From Trichuris trichiura (taxonomy: Eukaryota; Nematoda; Enoplea; Trichinellida; Trichuridae), in contig JBAJFE010000042.1 in the NCBI GenBank assembly GCA_037903355.1, forward strand, positions 3,174,001 through 3,238,000: 64,000 bases of DNA, given 5' to 3'. The notes under the pieces are model-generated. The model searched no databases and was not told the DNA's origin. It worked only from the letters and a program-made list of their open reading frames with translations. Numbering within the stretch: the stretch's first letter is position 1; every line of letters begins with the position of its first letter. Made by a program: the position numbers and the translations under genes. Of this stretch, positions 23,120 to 33,051 are shown piece by piece.

Positions 23120-23498
23120 TTTCGAAAAACAGGATGTCTTTTAACAGGCTTGAATAGTTTCATAGTAGATCTTCAGATTCACGGGTTTTGCCTGTTGGGT
23201 GTATCTGTAAGTAAACTTCAAAATGCCCTACCAACGGATGGATGAGCAAATTGTTAGAGAAATTACAGAACAAAACGAATACCGTACGTTTCGGAACTGC
23301 TCGTGTTCCGTCGTCAGCAGCAGTAGCTCCCCAACACTGCTGACGACGGAACACGAGCAGTTCCGAAACGTACGGTATTCGTTTTGTTCTGTAATTTCTC
23401 TAACAATTTGCTCATCCATCCGTTGGTAGGGCATTTTGAAGTTTACTTACAGATACACCCAACAGGCAAAACCCGTGAATCTGAAGATCTACTATGAA
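23120..23498. mobile_element. Palindromic, ribozyme-bearing PLE-type insertion with 15-bp duplication
   Basis: AAAAGAACTACAGCA occurs at 23105-23119 and again at 23499-23513. Between them lie a 38-base tail and a palindrome whose arms, 23158-23320 and 23337-23499, match base for base as far as I can check, around a 16-base loop. The arms start TTTCATAGTAGATC. Each arm carries a hammerhead-like core. Removing the insertion and one duplication copy rejoins the PLE-2 frame. Confidence 0.9.
23281..23376. ncRNA. Two head-to-head hammerhead-like cores (family B)
   Basis: Plus-strand core: CTGACGA (23340-23346), stem II GGAAC/GTTCC with loop ACGAGCA, then GAAA (23365-23368), CGTACG and GTA. The mirror core on the minus strand occupies 23281-23320. 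Here a short stem III followed by GUA gives a plausible cleavage triplet. As in family A, one extra base precedes stem II. Confidence 0.55.
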
Positions 23499-24230
23499 AA
23501 AAGAACTACAGCACATAAAAATAGCTTTCTTCGGCAATGACTATCCAGCGGCACTGATTTCCTCTACGGCCACACACGCAATTTCCGAACGAATGGAACA
23601 TGTGCTACGACCTGTAGTTCCATTACCCATACTGCCGTACTATACACGTTTAGGAAAGAAAATTAAGCGTTTGGGCAAGACCATTGGTTACCAAGTTTAT
23701 TTCAAAAGCGCCGCTTCCTTCAGGTCCATTGTTAGTAATGACGAGATCAGACAGACCCTAAACGAAAAACTTGGAGTCATTTACGAACTTAAGTGTACGA
23801 GCTCCGCCTCCTACATAGGGGAGATAAGCAATAGCTTACTCCATAGGTATGATCAACATTTGAGTTGCCTGAGCCGTTACAAAAATGCGATGAACGATCA
23901 AAAAGGATTAGGAACAAAGAGACGAAGACGATCACGAAAGCTTTAGCCAAATGAGGCGATGGAAGAAGCGATCAAGGCGTCTGCAATAGTGGAGCATGCG
24001 TCATGTTGTAATGACCAACTGTATGGAAACATGATCACCAATGAACCAGATTTCCAGCTAGGGAAATCAAGGAAACGCTTTACATAAGGCACAGTAATGA
24101 AGGTGTCTTAGCGTTTGTGTAAATTGCTATAAACAAAGACAAGGGAACAGAGGTCAGCGACATCTGGACCAACCTAATTGTGCAGAATCGGTTATATACG
24201 AAAACAAGAAAAAGGACGACTGATTAACCT

Positions 24231-24967
24231 ATATTTCCCGCCTATAAGATCGACTTCTCCGTTAACCCCAGCTATTCGAGCACGGAGTTCCAAAAGCTCT
24301 GCCTAGCAAAAACTTGTTGACAACAGGGAATTTTCGTTACACTGAGAAAAAATGAAAGGAAAATATATTATGCTAACAATCTCATTGCTTACAGTGTTAG
24401 CATAGTGTTTCTGGTTAATAGCGCTTTAACCGCAACACCTTTCTTGGTCTACCCTTCCGTCCATACGTCTGAAGTGAACTTACCCTCGGAGAGCAAGGTT
24501 TTTCTGGTTAGCGCTGAAGCTTTAACCCGCTGTGATATAGGTAAGGAAACTGCTAGCCCTGATTTTAATGTTGGCTGCATGGCATCAACGGTTCCTGGCC
24601 TCAAATGGTCTTAGGCTGGCATGGATAATCGAGTTTCTCCAGTGTTTCAGCTGAAGCAAGTTATGCCCTCAACGCACCCGCTCAGACAACTCGCTTGCCT
24701 TATGAACGAAGTGGTAACACAAATGAGGATACGTTGCTATTCCCGGACGTTGAAGTTAAAACAACGGCTTAATAGCAAACAGTACGCGGAATAGCGAATG
24801 TTTACCTGCGAATCAACTTTACTGTCTGCTGTTCGCTTTATTTTATCTCGTGTTGTGAAGGTACTAACTTTTGATTAAAGTAGCATTACCAGAAGATTAA
24901 ATGCTGAAGCGTTACTATGTATTCATGCGTGAATGCGGTAAGTTTACTTTTTCAAAAATCATAAGTG
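24231..24967. other. Unassigned sequence
   Basis: Probably the 3' tail of PLE-2 followed by non-coding DNA. No gene is recognised. Confidence 0.4.
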
Positions 24968-24981
24968 CAGGAATTCGTTTT

Positions 24982-25077
24982 GAAAATGTAACTTCTTGGT
25001 ACGGGACCGTATAGTTTAATGTTGAGTTTCTTTTACGGAAATTTGTAAATTTACAAATTTCCGTAAAAGAAACTCAA
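24982..25077. mobile_element. 96-bp PLE-tail insertion with a hairpin and 14-bp duplication
   Basis: CAGGAATTCGTTTT flanks it at 24968-24981 and 25078-25091. Inside, CTTCTTGGTACGGGACCGTA is followed by a perfect hairpin (TTTACGGAAATTTGTAAA and its complement). The terminal tail motif is shared with the insertions at 51.8 and 58.5 kb. Confidence 0.8.
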
Positions 25078-25091
25078 CAGGAATTCGTTTT

Positions 25092-25405
25092 ATAGAAAAG
25101 TAAAGTGTCTTAGCGTTTGTGTAAATTGTCGTCTGTTTTTTAACGGATGCAGATCTCTGTTAGCTTTTGACCTAATGTAGCTCTTCGGCGAGCCCTGCAG
25201 ACGGGACAGCAGTGCTGTATTGTGAACCATTACGACGATAGAGTTATAACGCAATGGACAATGGAAGGCACGGGTTTAACGCATTTGTACAGTCTTTCCT
25301 TCCTTCGGCAGCTGCTTCCCATAGACATCAAGTTCTTGGTTCGTCGCTCCCAACGGGAAGCAGTCGCGGGACCGTCGCTAGAATCTGGTTGAGTAGCCGT
25401 ACTTC
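25092..25405. other. Unassigned sequence
   Basis: No feature recognised. Confidence 0.4.
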
Positions 25406-25508
25406 AGGACCAGTGTTTCTCAAGGTCAGGGTTGCCAGGGCCCCCTGTGAGCGTTTCCGAGCGTTTGGGCCGCCAATTCTGATTACTGTACATTATGGTT
25501 TATAACAT
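25406..25508 (-). mobile_element. hAT family 1 right end, inverted fragment
   Basis: CAGTGTTTCTCAAGGTCAGG begins a stretch that matches, in reverse, the right end of the 2820-5348 element (including CAATTCTGATTA). It is cut off by the next hAT end. Confidence 0.7.
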
Positions 25509-25660
25509 AGGTTCTCAAAGTGGACGGTATCGCCCCCTGGGGGGGGGGCGATGAGAGAGCACAGGGAGGCAATGGAAACTCTGTTGGGAATCACATAAGA
25601 GGAACTCCGGCAGAATTGTCTCCAGCGCAGGAGGACTATCAGAGAGACTGCTGTAGTAAG
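25509..25660 (-). mobile_element. hAT family 2 right end, inverted fragment
   Basis: CATAGGTTCTCAAAGTGGAC and the GGGGGCGAT-rich stretch that follows match, in reverse, the right end of the element at 36252-39400, up to TTGTCTCCAGCGCA. The far end of this copy is not found. Confidence 0.7.
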
Positions 25661-26212
25661 AGTGCTGACTATTCACACAGGCGACTGTACGCCATTACAT
25701 CTTATCGTTGCTGCTCAGGGTGAAAAAATACTGTTGAAGCAAAGCGCTATTGGTCTCGGAATGGTTGAATTAGCTTGCGAAATATCGAAGTCATGTTCTG
25801 AAGATTTCGTTCCCTGTGAGCTCATTCTTATTATTGTGAATTAGCAGACTTATATTTTGAATTTCCAATTTGCAGCAAGGTTTTTCTTGTCTGCGCGCTT
25901 TCAGTTTTCCTCAGTGAAAGTGTGTCTAATGATTGAAAAGTGTTCTGATGCTGTGGAATCATCGGAACAGGCAAATTCCCTTTTGTTTTGTTACTCACTA
26001 TGGTCATGAGCAAGTGTGGTTAGCTCAGTGGTTCGCTGATCTCTTTCTTGACTAAATATTGTCAGTGACTAATGCAGTGATCTTGCCGAACATCAAGAGA
26101 AATCGATTCACATATGCCACGAAACTGTGGCAGCAGGCCACCATCGATGGTGCGCCAACAGCTGCAGCAGCAAAGTTCTCCAGAGAGTCCTTATAAAGTT
26201 TTTAAAATTTTT
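25661..26212. other. Unassigned sequence
   Basis: No gene or repeat end recognised. Confidence 0.4.
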
Positions 26213-26802
26213 TAGAAAAAAAATTCAGGGTTGACTTTGCATCGGCAGGTTTTCCAGCCATTGATCGCACACTCAACTTTCACAGTGCAAACCATGGTTT
26301 CCTAGTTGCGGCTGACAAGATCCGCAGGTTAATAAGGTTTTTAATGACGACCCGGCTTAACTGTTTTTTCTTTGACGTACACGGTAGGCAGCGAAATCAA
26401 TTACATTCTGCAGGCTGTTTCAGGTGTTGAACTGTTTGTACAAATTCACAACGTAACCACAGTAGGCGCACTTGCGGATAACAGAACCAGGAGAATTACG
26501 TTGGGGAGAATGACGGGGGGCCCCGGCAAGTTGAAGGTCGCGAAAGGGGCTCCTGGCTCCAGAAAGGTTGGGAAACACTGGTTCAACACCTGAAACAGCC
26601 TGCAGAATGTAGAACTGACTTCGCTGCCTACTGTGTATGTCAAAGAAAAAACAGATCAGCCGGGTCGTCATTAAAAACCTTATTAACCTGCGGATCTTGT
26701 CAGCCGCAACTAGGACACCATGGTTTGCACTGTGAAAGTTGAGTGTGCGATCAATGGCTGGAAAACCTGCTGATGCGAAGTCAACCCTGAATTTTTTTTC
26801 TA
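26213..26802. repeat. Large inverted repeat, arms ~220 bp, with a hAT end as spacer
   Basis: Arms 26213-26432 and 26581-26802 are near-perfect reverse complements (for example TGTTGAAC against GTTCAACA at the inner ends), with a 148-bp spacer. The spacer ends GGTTGGGAAACACTG, the right end of hAT family C, and abuts the right arm. The arms are not related to the PLE foldbacks as far as I can see. Confidence 0.8.
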
Positions 26803-27249
26803 CACTAGAGCGAAAAGGCTAATAAGGAAGCCGGCTGCCATATACGGTGAGAGCTCCTTAACGATATTCGAAGCCGTTAACGCCCTTAATTCTTTAGTTG
26901 GCACCGGAAGCGTTCTTTTCGTATTGCTGGACTTAAGCAGGCTAATTGCAGATCGGAGAGCCTTCAGAGTACAAGCGCCGCACTGGGTTTCCTCTTCCTG
27001 AATTTTTTGGGCTGTTGGCAATGGTAGCGCAATATGTAAGTCAGGCTGCGATGCTGTTCTCGAGGCTGCGCAACACTGAATCTAAATTCATTATTTCCTT
27101 GAAGCAAGACGACAGTCGCTTGATCTTACCTCTCTGCAACGACTGGATATGGTGTAGTGCTACTAATTTATCCACGTCTGGCTTGATAGTCGTCAGAAGT
27201 AATCTCAGCTCGCCTCGCCTCACTATCCTGAACGGCAGGATCGCTCTAG
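26803..27249. other. Unassigned sequence
   Basis: No gene recognised. Confidence 0.4.
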
Positions 27250-27390
27250 TCCTGCGGCACCGACTACGAGGGATTCCTAAGGACCCCCTAAGCTCCCAGG
27301 GACCCCCTAAATCCTCAATCCTTCCCAGGGCCCCCTTCAAGTTTTCCAGAGCCCCCAAGGGCTCCCTGGGGCCCCCGTTGGGAATCACTG
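27250..27390 (+). mobile_element. hAT family C right-end fragment
   Basis: A run of CCAGGGCCCCC-like blocks ends GGGGCCCCCGTTGGGAATCACTG-like at 27390. This matches the right end of the 14104-14885 element. No matching left end or duplication is found nearby. Confidence 0.65.
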
Positions 27391-27400
27391 CTTTAGGGCT

Positions 27401-28003
27401 AAGAGACAACGTAGCGTCTTTACTCTTCATGAGAAAGTAGAAGCCCTTGATCTTTTGAAAAGCGGATTGTCATTTGCCGAAGTGGGCCGCAGGACCGGGA
27501 AGAATGAATCCAGCATTCGTACAATAAAACTTAAGAAAGCTGAGATTCGAGGAAACGTGTATCTTGACCCTTCATTGGCGAAAAGAATTGCTGTAGTTTG
27601 CAACAAAGTCCTCGTGAAGGCCGAGAAACCGCTAAGCATTTGGATAGAGGACATGTCGCGAAAGAATGTCCTCGTCGACGAGAAAGTTATTCGGGAGAAT
27701 GCGTCGAGCTTATAGTAGCACTTCTCTGGCGTGGTTGCAGAGAACGAGAGAAAGAACTTTACTGCTAGCAAAATATGTCAAACGCTTCAACCTCAAGAAC
27801 TTAAAGATCACTGGGGAAACGGCATCGGCTTATTTCGTAGCTGCCTCAACATTCCCGAAGAAATTCAAGGGGACAGGACGAAATACACGGCTAGGGTATT
27901 TAGCCTTTTTCATAGGGTAGCTTGTATAACGCGGAATTCAACTTAACGCGGTAAAATGCTCAAAATGTTGGACGAATTAAGCGCGGATAACGAGGGCCGC
28001 CTG
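27401..28003 (+). pseudogene. Tigger/pogo transposase N-terminal half plus right TIR
   Basis: The frame from about 27401 gives the psq-type helix-turn-helix of Tigger elements (LHEKVEALDLLKSGLSFAEV, GRRTGKNESSIRTI), then the CENP-B-like DNA-binding region (KPLSIWIEDMSRKNVLVDEK). After a stop (27713) and a frameshift come KRFNLKNLKITGETASAY and TFPKKFK. The DDE catalytic domain is missing. Soon after comes GCGGATAACGAGGGCCGCCTG, a Tigger-like right terminus ending at 28003 and followed by TA. It is an internally deleted, dead element. Confidence 0.85.
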
Positions 28004-28007
28004 TATT

Positions 28008-28136
28008 TTTCCTATCTCGCCTTATCGCTTTGTTCGAGAGGTGACTTAAATGAACATACGCGCGAACGAAGCAGGCTATGTTTTTCGGTTGAACATTCCG
28101 TACGGCCCGCGGCAGCAAAATGGTTCCCCACCCCTG
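28008..28136 (-). mobile_element. hAT family 3 end fragment
   Basis: Reading in reverse from 28136 (CAGGGGTGGGGAACC), the sequence matches the left 130 bp of the 55574-56001 element, including GAATGTTCAACC and TTCATTTAAGTCACC. Confidence 0.7.
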
Positions 28137-28466
28137 GTTTATAAGAACTCCCGCCTACCTAAGTAAAGGGTGGTAATGATTTGCCCAGTTACGGCGACGC
28201 TGATTGCTCAAGTCTAGGTCAATTCTGGTTAGTCAGTTTACTGTGATTGCTAATCGTCCATTCAATTGAAACTGTCTTTGGCTCAGCTTGAACGCGAAAG
28301 CTGATCAGCTGATGAGTAACGCGTGTTGTACAGTACTGCGTAGGCCATGAAAAATGAATCGTATGGAATAGGTTTATTGGACGTCTATGACAACCGTTGC
28401 ATGTAAAACACAGATGAGAATAGATTGTAGAAGTGGATAAAAACATGGTGCTTGAAGCGGAGAACA
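28137..28466. other. Unassigned sequence
   Basis: Probably the eroded 3' flank of the next Tigger fragment. No gene is recognised. Confidence 0.35.
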
Positions 28467-29200
28467 TTAATAGCAAGAGACATCACGGTTATGCTGAGTA
28501 TGGTCTTCGTCACTGTCCAGCAGTTCATCGTCTTCTGTGTCGTCCAACAGAGCAGAAAAGAAGCACTTTCGGAACGACTTCATAACGGTTTCCGTCTTTA
28601 ATCTGCTCCATGGCTTTATTACGAACTGGCACAGCAAATTGAGCAATGGTACTCGCATTCTTCCGCCGGCTGTGTAGCTCTTCTGCCCGTTCACCATCCA
28701 TTCCTTCCACTCTTCTCGCATGTAATCTTTAAAAGGCTTTTTAACGTAGACGTGCAGCGGTTACAGAACTGATGTAAGCCCACCGGGAATTAAGACTGTT
28801 TCTATTTTACATTCCTTTAAACGTGATTTTATTGTTTCTGCTACGTGAGTTTGGAATGAGTCCCCCACCAGTAAGCTTGTGCTGTTACTATGCCCAAGTC
28901 TTTTTCTCCAGATTTTGTCAATGCACAATCTCTCACCCTGTTCATCCATCCAGCCGTTCTCATGAAAGCGGACAAAGGCGCCAGAAAGAAAATTCTCCTT
29001 TTCCTCTTAAATATGACCATACATTTCAGCGTTATTCGATTAGCTAGGCAGGACAGCACCACCATGAAAAGAGTTTTCTCGTGGCCTGTGGTCTTCACTA
29101 CAATAGGCTTTGTGTCTCTACTGTCCACGTTCTATTCACAATCATATCGAAAAATATTCGCCTCATTCATATTACTGATGTTGCCCAATGGAAACTCTTT
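28467..29200 (-). pseudogene. Tigger transposase C-terminal half (DDE domain)
   Basis: In order on the minus strand: DSRDTKPIVVKTTGHEKT and FMVVLSCLAN (around the first catalytic Asp), KCMVIFKRK, the LLVGDSFQTHVAETIK block with the second Asp (about 28880), VLIPGGLTSVLQPLDV (about 28760), and the acidic tail DDTEDDELLDSDEDH ending at 28470. Frameshifts separate the pieces. The N-terminal half is absent. It lies in opposite orientation to the N-terminal fragment at 27.4 kb, so it belongs to another copy. Confidence 0.85.
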
Positions 29201-29334
29201 TCTTCTAGTCAGATTACTGATATGCCTACAAACATGATTCCATGAGGTAGATTACAGTTTCATTTCTTCTGTGAAACGTGGCTTAGACTTCTGCTTATTT
29301 GAAGATCGCACGCTACGCTTCAAAAAATATACGT

Positions 29335-30242
29335 GCAAACTTACCGCCGGAAGTCACAGGCTTATCCTCCAAATCCACAGGCATCTTCTGCGCAATTTTC
29401 GTCTTCTATGTCAGGACGAGGTCCTTCCTTTTCGTGAAACGGCTGCACCATCTAGTCGTTGTGGTAAAGCCGTAGGATAAGTGTTGGTTGCAGTGGGTCT
29501 AGTTCATCGCTCTATCTCCTTGTGATGATCTCCTCGTGAGGCACTGATTCTAACATCCACTGCTCTGTTTTAAACCGTAGATGGACCTCACTAGCTTACA
29601 GTACAACTGCTCAGATCCTAGGCATGCGAACTGGGCTGTTGCGTGTAGAGTTAGTTTCCTTCAACCTTCTATCCATTTATCGAAACCTGACGCTGGCGAG
29701 TAGACACCCTCATAGTCAACTTCCTTTGTTGTGCTTGGTCTTTTGAAACTACACTGCTAACAGTTAAGCTAGGCGTAGTCTTCATCACTGTCTGGCAGTT
29801 CATCGTTATTTTTGTCGCCCAGCTTATCCTCCTAATCCGCAGGCATTTTCTGTGCAGTTTTCCTCTTTTATCGCAGGACCAGGTCCTTCCTTTTCATGAA
29901 ACGGCTGCACCATCCAGTAGGATAAGTGTGGGTTGCAGTGGGCCCAGTTCATCGCTTGATCTCTCATGTCTGTCATTCTGATGATACGGCCGCTCAGTCG
30001 CTGTTTTCGTACCCATTTTGCCAAACTGTTCTTTAGTTCCGGCGAGTAGTAGGCGATGCCTGAGCGACTTGCGCATTTTCCTTCGGCATCTTCTTCAGGG
30101 CTTCTTCCTGCTTTTTCCAGTCTATCGCCATCTTCCGGGTAACTCCATAGGTCCTGGCCGTCCGTGCATTGTTGCTTTCTCTTGCCGTCTTGACGACTTC
30201 CAATTTGAATCCTGCTTTGTAGCTTCTCCTCGTCATAGATCG
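29335..30242 (-). pseudogene. POGK-like pogo transposase N-terminus, partly duplicated
   Basis: ATG 30242 starts RRSYKAGFKLEVVKTARESN, then ARTYGVTRKMAIDWKKQEEA and LKKMPKENA. This is the Brinker/psq-type DNA-binding start of pogo-family transposases resembling POGK. A second DNA-binding part follows with stops (SGRIIRMT, then GWCSRFMKRKDLVLR at about 29890). The GWCSRF... block is present twice: 29820-29925 and again, diverged, at 29335-29480 (RWCSRFTKRKDLVLT with KIAQKMPVDLEDK). No DDE domain is visible. Confidence 0.75.
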
Positions 30243-30262
30243 CATACAGAATGGACTAAGTA

Positions 30263-30894
30263 AAGCTGAAAAATTCTTTCCTTGAGGAAACTTATTCTTC
30301 GTTATTCACGTGGTTTTTTCAGTTGCTACTGAGAGCGCTATACAGAGCGACACGCGATACGCGGGGACAAAGTTAGACGAAACTGAAGAAAACAAGTGTG
30401 TTCAAACTGTGCCAGTACATCTCTGTTACGTACGAACCAACGAAGCATAGTGGTGCGAAGAAACAATTTCATCCCATTTCAAATGCCAAAGCCTAGGTAG
30501 CGCCGCCTTCTACTTTTCACAAACATGAAGCAAACGGCGACGCAAACTGTTCAACGTTTCGGCGAAAAAACGGCACACTTCATCCTCACTGGTTATTATC
30601 AGCTAACATGGCGCATTACACTTGTCTCTCTGATGCAGCCAAGGATGGGAAATCACAGCTCTTGAAGTTTGATGACAACACCTCTATCGACGACAACTGT
30701 AAGCTCAATCGGTGGATTCTTCTGCAGCTGTAAGTATGCGGAATGGCTATTGAAGTTCGATGATAACGCTGCGTGACCTTCATCGGGGATAACTAAAAGC
30801 TCGGCTCTGACCGGGCGCACCGTTCTCATCGATTCAGTTCTCATCGATAGAGGTTTATGTGGTCGAACAGGAAGGTAGTCGTCGACTTCATGCA
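30263..30894. other. Unassigned sequence
   Basis: No gene recognised. Confidence 0.4.
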
Positions 30895-31019
30895 CAATAC
30901 CTGACCCGCTGACCCCATCTTTCTATGCACTTCAACGCGATCGCCCAGGGCAGGCATGCGCCCTCCGCTGCTCAAAAGGGTTTCCCGGTGGGGTACATGC
31001 CGCACCATGAGAATCACTG
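30895..31019 (-). mobile_element. hAT family 1 left end, inverted fragment
   Basis: Reading in reverse from 31019 (CAGTGATTCTCATGGTGC), it matches the first ~120 bp of the family 1 elements, including TTGAAGTGCATAGAAAG. It borders the palindrome at 31020. Confidence 0.7.
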
Positions 31020-31215
31020 TGTTAGAGTATAAGAACAAAACAATCGATACCATACGTTTTGGAACTGCCCTTGTTCCGTCGTCAGTGTCACCTCCCTTAA
31101 ACCGCTGACGACGGACTAGGGTATTTCCGAAACGTACGGTATAGATTGTTTAGTTCTTATTCTCTAACAGTTTGCTCATCCATTCGCTGGTAAGGCATTC
31201 TGAAGTTTACTTAGA
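31020..31215. mobile_element. Imperfect PLE foldback with two family-B ribozyme-like cores
   Basis: Inverted arms (TTAGAGTATAAGAACAAAAC against GTTTAGTTCTTATTCTCTAA) surround a spacer at about 31086-31102. The minus core has TCGTCAG (31079-31085). The plus core has CTGACGA (31105-31111) followed by TTTCCGAAACGTACGG. The right side continues with GTTTGCTCATCCATTCGCTG, as in the 23.2-kb foldback. The left side is cut by the hAT fragment. Confidence 0.7.
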
Positions 31216-31473
31216 GACATACTAAATAAGCGAAAGCTATGAACCGCTGATCAATAATAAAATGCTGGTGTAAGGAATTATGCTGGGTCGGAGCTAATTA
31301 CTGAACCGTTGGGCACACGAAACTATGAATCCTGTTACACCAGATTTGAATAACATGTTCTTTCTTTATATGGCGCTCATGAAAACCGGGTGCTTCTTAA
31401 CGGGGCGCTGTATTTTCATGATGGTAATTTCTTCAATACAGTTTAGTCTTGCCCATTGATAGTCTGAAATCAA

Positions 31474-31600
31474 ACTAAAGCAAATGCCCTACCAACGGAT
31501 GGATGAGCAATTATTAAGGAAAAGGATCAGAACAAATACTTAACAAATTCAGAGCTTTCGGGAACAACCTTGTCCCATCGTCAGCGATGATGGTAATGCC
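31474..31600 (-). mobile_element. Half-copy of the family-B PLE tail with a ribozyme-like core
   Basis: AAATGCCCTACCAACGGATG and GATGAGCAATTATTA match an arm of the 23.2-kb foldback. On the minus strand CTGACGA is followed by GGGA/TTCCC pairing and GAAAGCTCTG (about 31545-31590). Confidence 0.6.
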
Positions 31601-32270
31601 TTAAGCCTTTATGTTTACTTGAGTACAACATAATAATTTAATAATCGTGTACATACTTGGAATACAAAACAGGAAGCACAAGATTAAAGCCTTTTTGGTA
31701 ATTTGCTCACTTGCACAAATAAGTGTAGGTAGATAAAAATGAAATGAGGTCATGAACTGATAATGTCAGAGAAAGTGGTAGGCTTTTGCTAATGATTAAA
31801 ACTCTTAACCAGACTGCGTGGCACATTCACTTGCACGACAAGATGAAACCGTACTTAAGCGAACGCAGAATGCGAATGCCAGTAGTATCTACAGAATTTA
31901 CGACAGAATTGTGGCTGCTAAAGATTCACTGCATAAATTATTTGAAGATCACATGTATGAGCGGGCCCACCACCGGTTTGCTGCTCTCCGTTAAACTACT
32001 TGACAATCTTCGCTGACTTCACTGTCTGGTCGGTCGGTGTCATCCATACCTTCAGCACCGATGTAACATTCGTAAACGACTTTGGAACCGTTTCCGGTTT
32101 TTTCACGCCTTAATGACGAAGTCACAAGCGATAGTGCTCGCATGCACTTAGCGGCTGCATAGGTCTAAGGCTTGGTGTTTGTTTCCTCATGATTTTTAAT
32201 CCTTTATTAAACTGTTAGTCATACTATGCGTTTTCTTGCAGAACATGTCTTTTGAATATTTAAATTTTAG
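31601..32270. other. Upstream region of CCNQ; first exon unresolved
   Basis: Around 32120-32160 one frame reads DSARMHLAAA, which resembles the human CCNQ start (ARVHFRVARF). The following bases give TAG before the GT, so I cannot join it cleanly to the next exon. Otherwise nothing is recognised. Confidence 0.35.
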
Positions 32271-33051
32271 GGTTGATATTAGAATTGAAGAAGGTAACAG
32301 AAGCATCTGCTTCTCTCTTGTTTCATCGTTTCCAACGGAGCATTCCTTCTAGCAACCAGTATTGTCTTTATGTAATGTTCTGTACGTTTAACTGTCTGCT
32401 TTATTTCACCAGTAATTTTGTGCCAGACACTTGCTGCTGCATGCATCTACTTAGCATGTAAACTCGAAGAAGACTGTAGGAGGTGTGGAAGGATTGTGTC
32501 CGTCTGCTACGAGTAAGTTAGCGAAGGTGAAAAGCTTTTATGGACGATGTGTCATTCCAGAATATTACACCCAAACGGTCCTACTCTTACTCGAGGAGAG
32601 TTTTATGACAGCCTCAAGAAGAGCGTTTTTCTTCTTGAACATCACGTTATCAGGCAACTGGGTTTTCGTCTACAAGTTAAACACCCGCATGACGTATTGG
32701 AGCGGTTCTTTTTTGCATTGTGACTTACCTTCATTTTAGTACTTGCTGCACTACTTAAGGAGTATGATTGGCTGGTTGACTCCAAGCCATGTCAGAATCA
32801 GTCGACTGCCGAAGGTAGCCGTTACGCTGCTGCAGGATTGCTATCTTCACCCTGTCTTGATAGATGACCATCCTCCGCAGTACATCGCTTCTGCTGTACT
32901 TTACGTTGCCTTAAGCTTTTGTAGAATACGAGTTAATTGTACTACCGCTGAGAATTACCGAGCTTGGTGGCAAATCTTTTGCCCAAGCCTTACTGACGAT
33001 GAACTGTTGGCTGTTAGCCACAAAATTCTAAATATTTACGAATCGCAATGA
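32271..33051 (+). CDS. CCNQ: Cyclin-Q (CCNQ/FAM58A), 5' exon not resolved
   Basis: Exons 32271-32371, 32427-32512, 32561-32693 and 32740-33051 are joined by GT-AG introns of 55, 48 and 46 bp. Together they keep one frame of 209 residues to TGA. The product follows human CCNQ throughout: a cyclin-box start LILELKKVTEASASLLFHRF, then LAAACIYLACKLEED, HPNGPTLTRGEFYDSL, VKHPHDYLLHYL across the last junction, and IASAVLYVALSFCRI with WWQIFCPSLTDDELL near the end. Cyclin-Q activates the kinase CDK10. Human CCNQ has 248 residues, so about 30-40 N-terminal residues are missing here and must lie in an upstream exon. No stop or frameshift occurs within the four exons. Confidence 0.87.

Larger units (their letters stand above)
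22616..24230 (+). pseudogene. Penelope-like element 2, 5'-truncated RT-endonuclease, broken
   Basis: It starts directly after the PLE-1 tail, with RT from just before motif B (NNGAPMGSSLSSVSAEVFM, about 22692) and motif C KRYVDDIFAI with YVDD at about 22814. Then come ENGGLPFLDALVIG and VYRSPTHSDRYLHFCSHHSR. A 379-bp foldback (23120-23498) interrupts it. Afterwards come the linker with KIKRLGKTIGYQVYFKS and the GIY-YIG nuclease, GVIYELKC and YIGEISNSLLHRYDQH (about 23775-23855). The first Cys pair of the nuclease zinc site is degraded (CTSSAS in place of CPC). Stops at 22699 and elsewhere and a frameshift near 23950 disable it. Confidence 0.88.

Noticed and set aside
23223..23434. Two near-identical 68-codon frames on opposite strands
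   Set aside because: They are mirror images produced by the palindrome and begin in a non-coding PLE tail. They are not genes.
26372..26671. Overlapping plus and minus frames of 65-83 codons
   Set aside because: They arise from the inverted repeat arms and a hAT end, with no domain.
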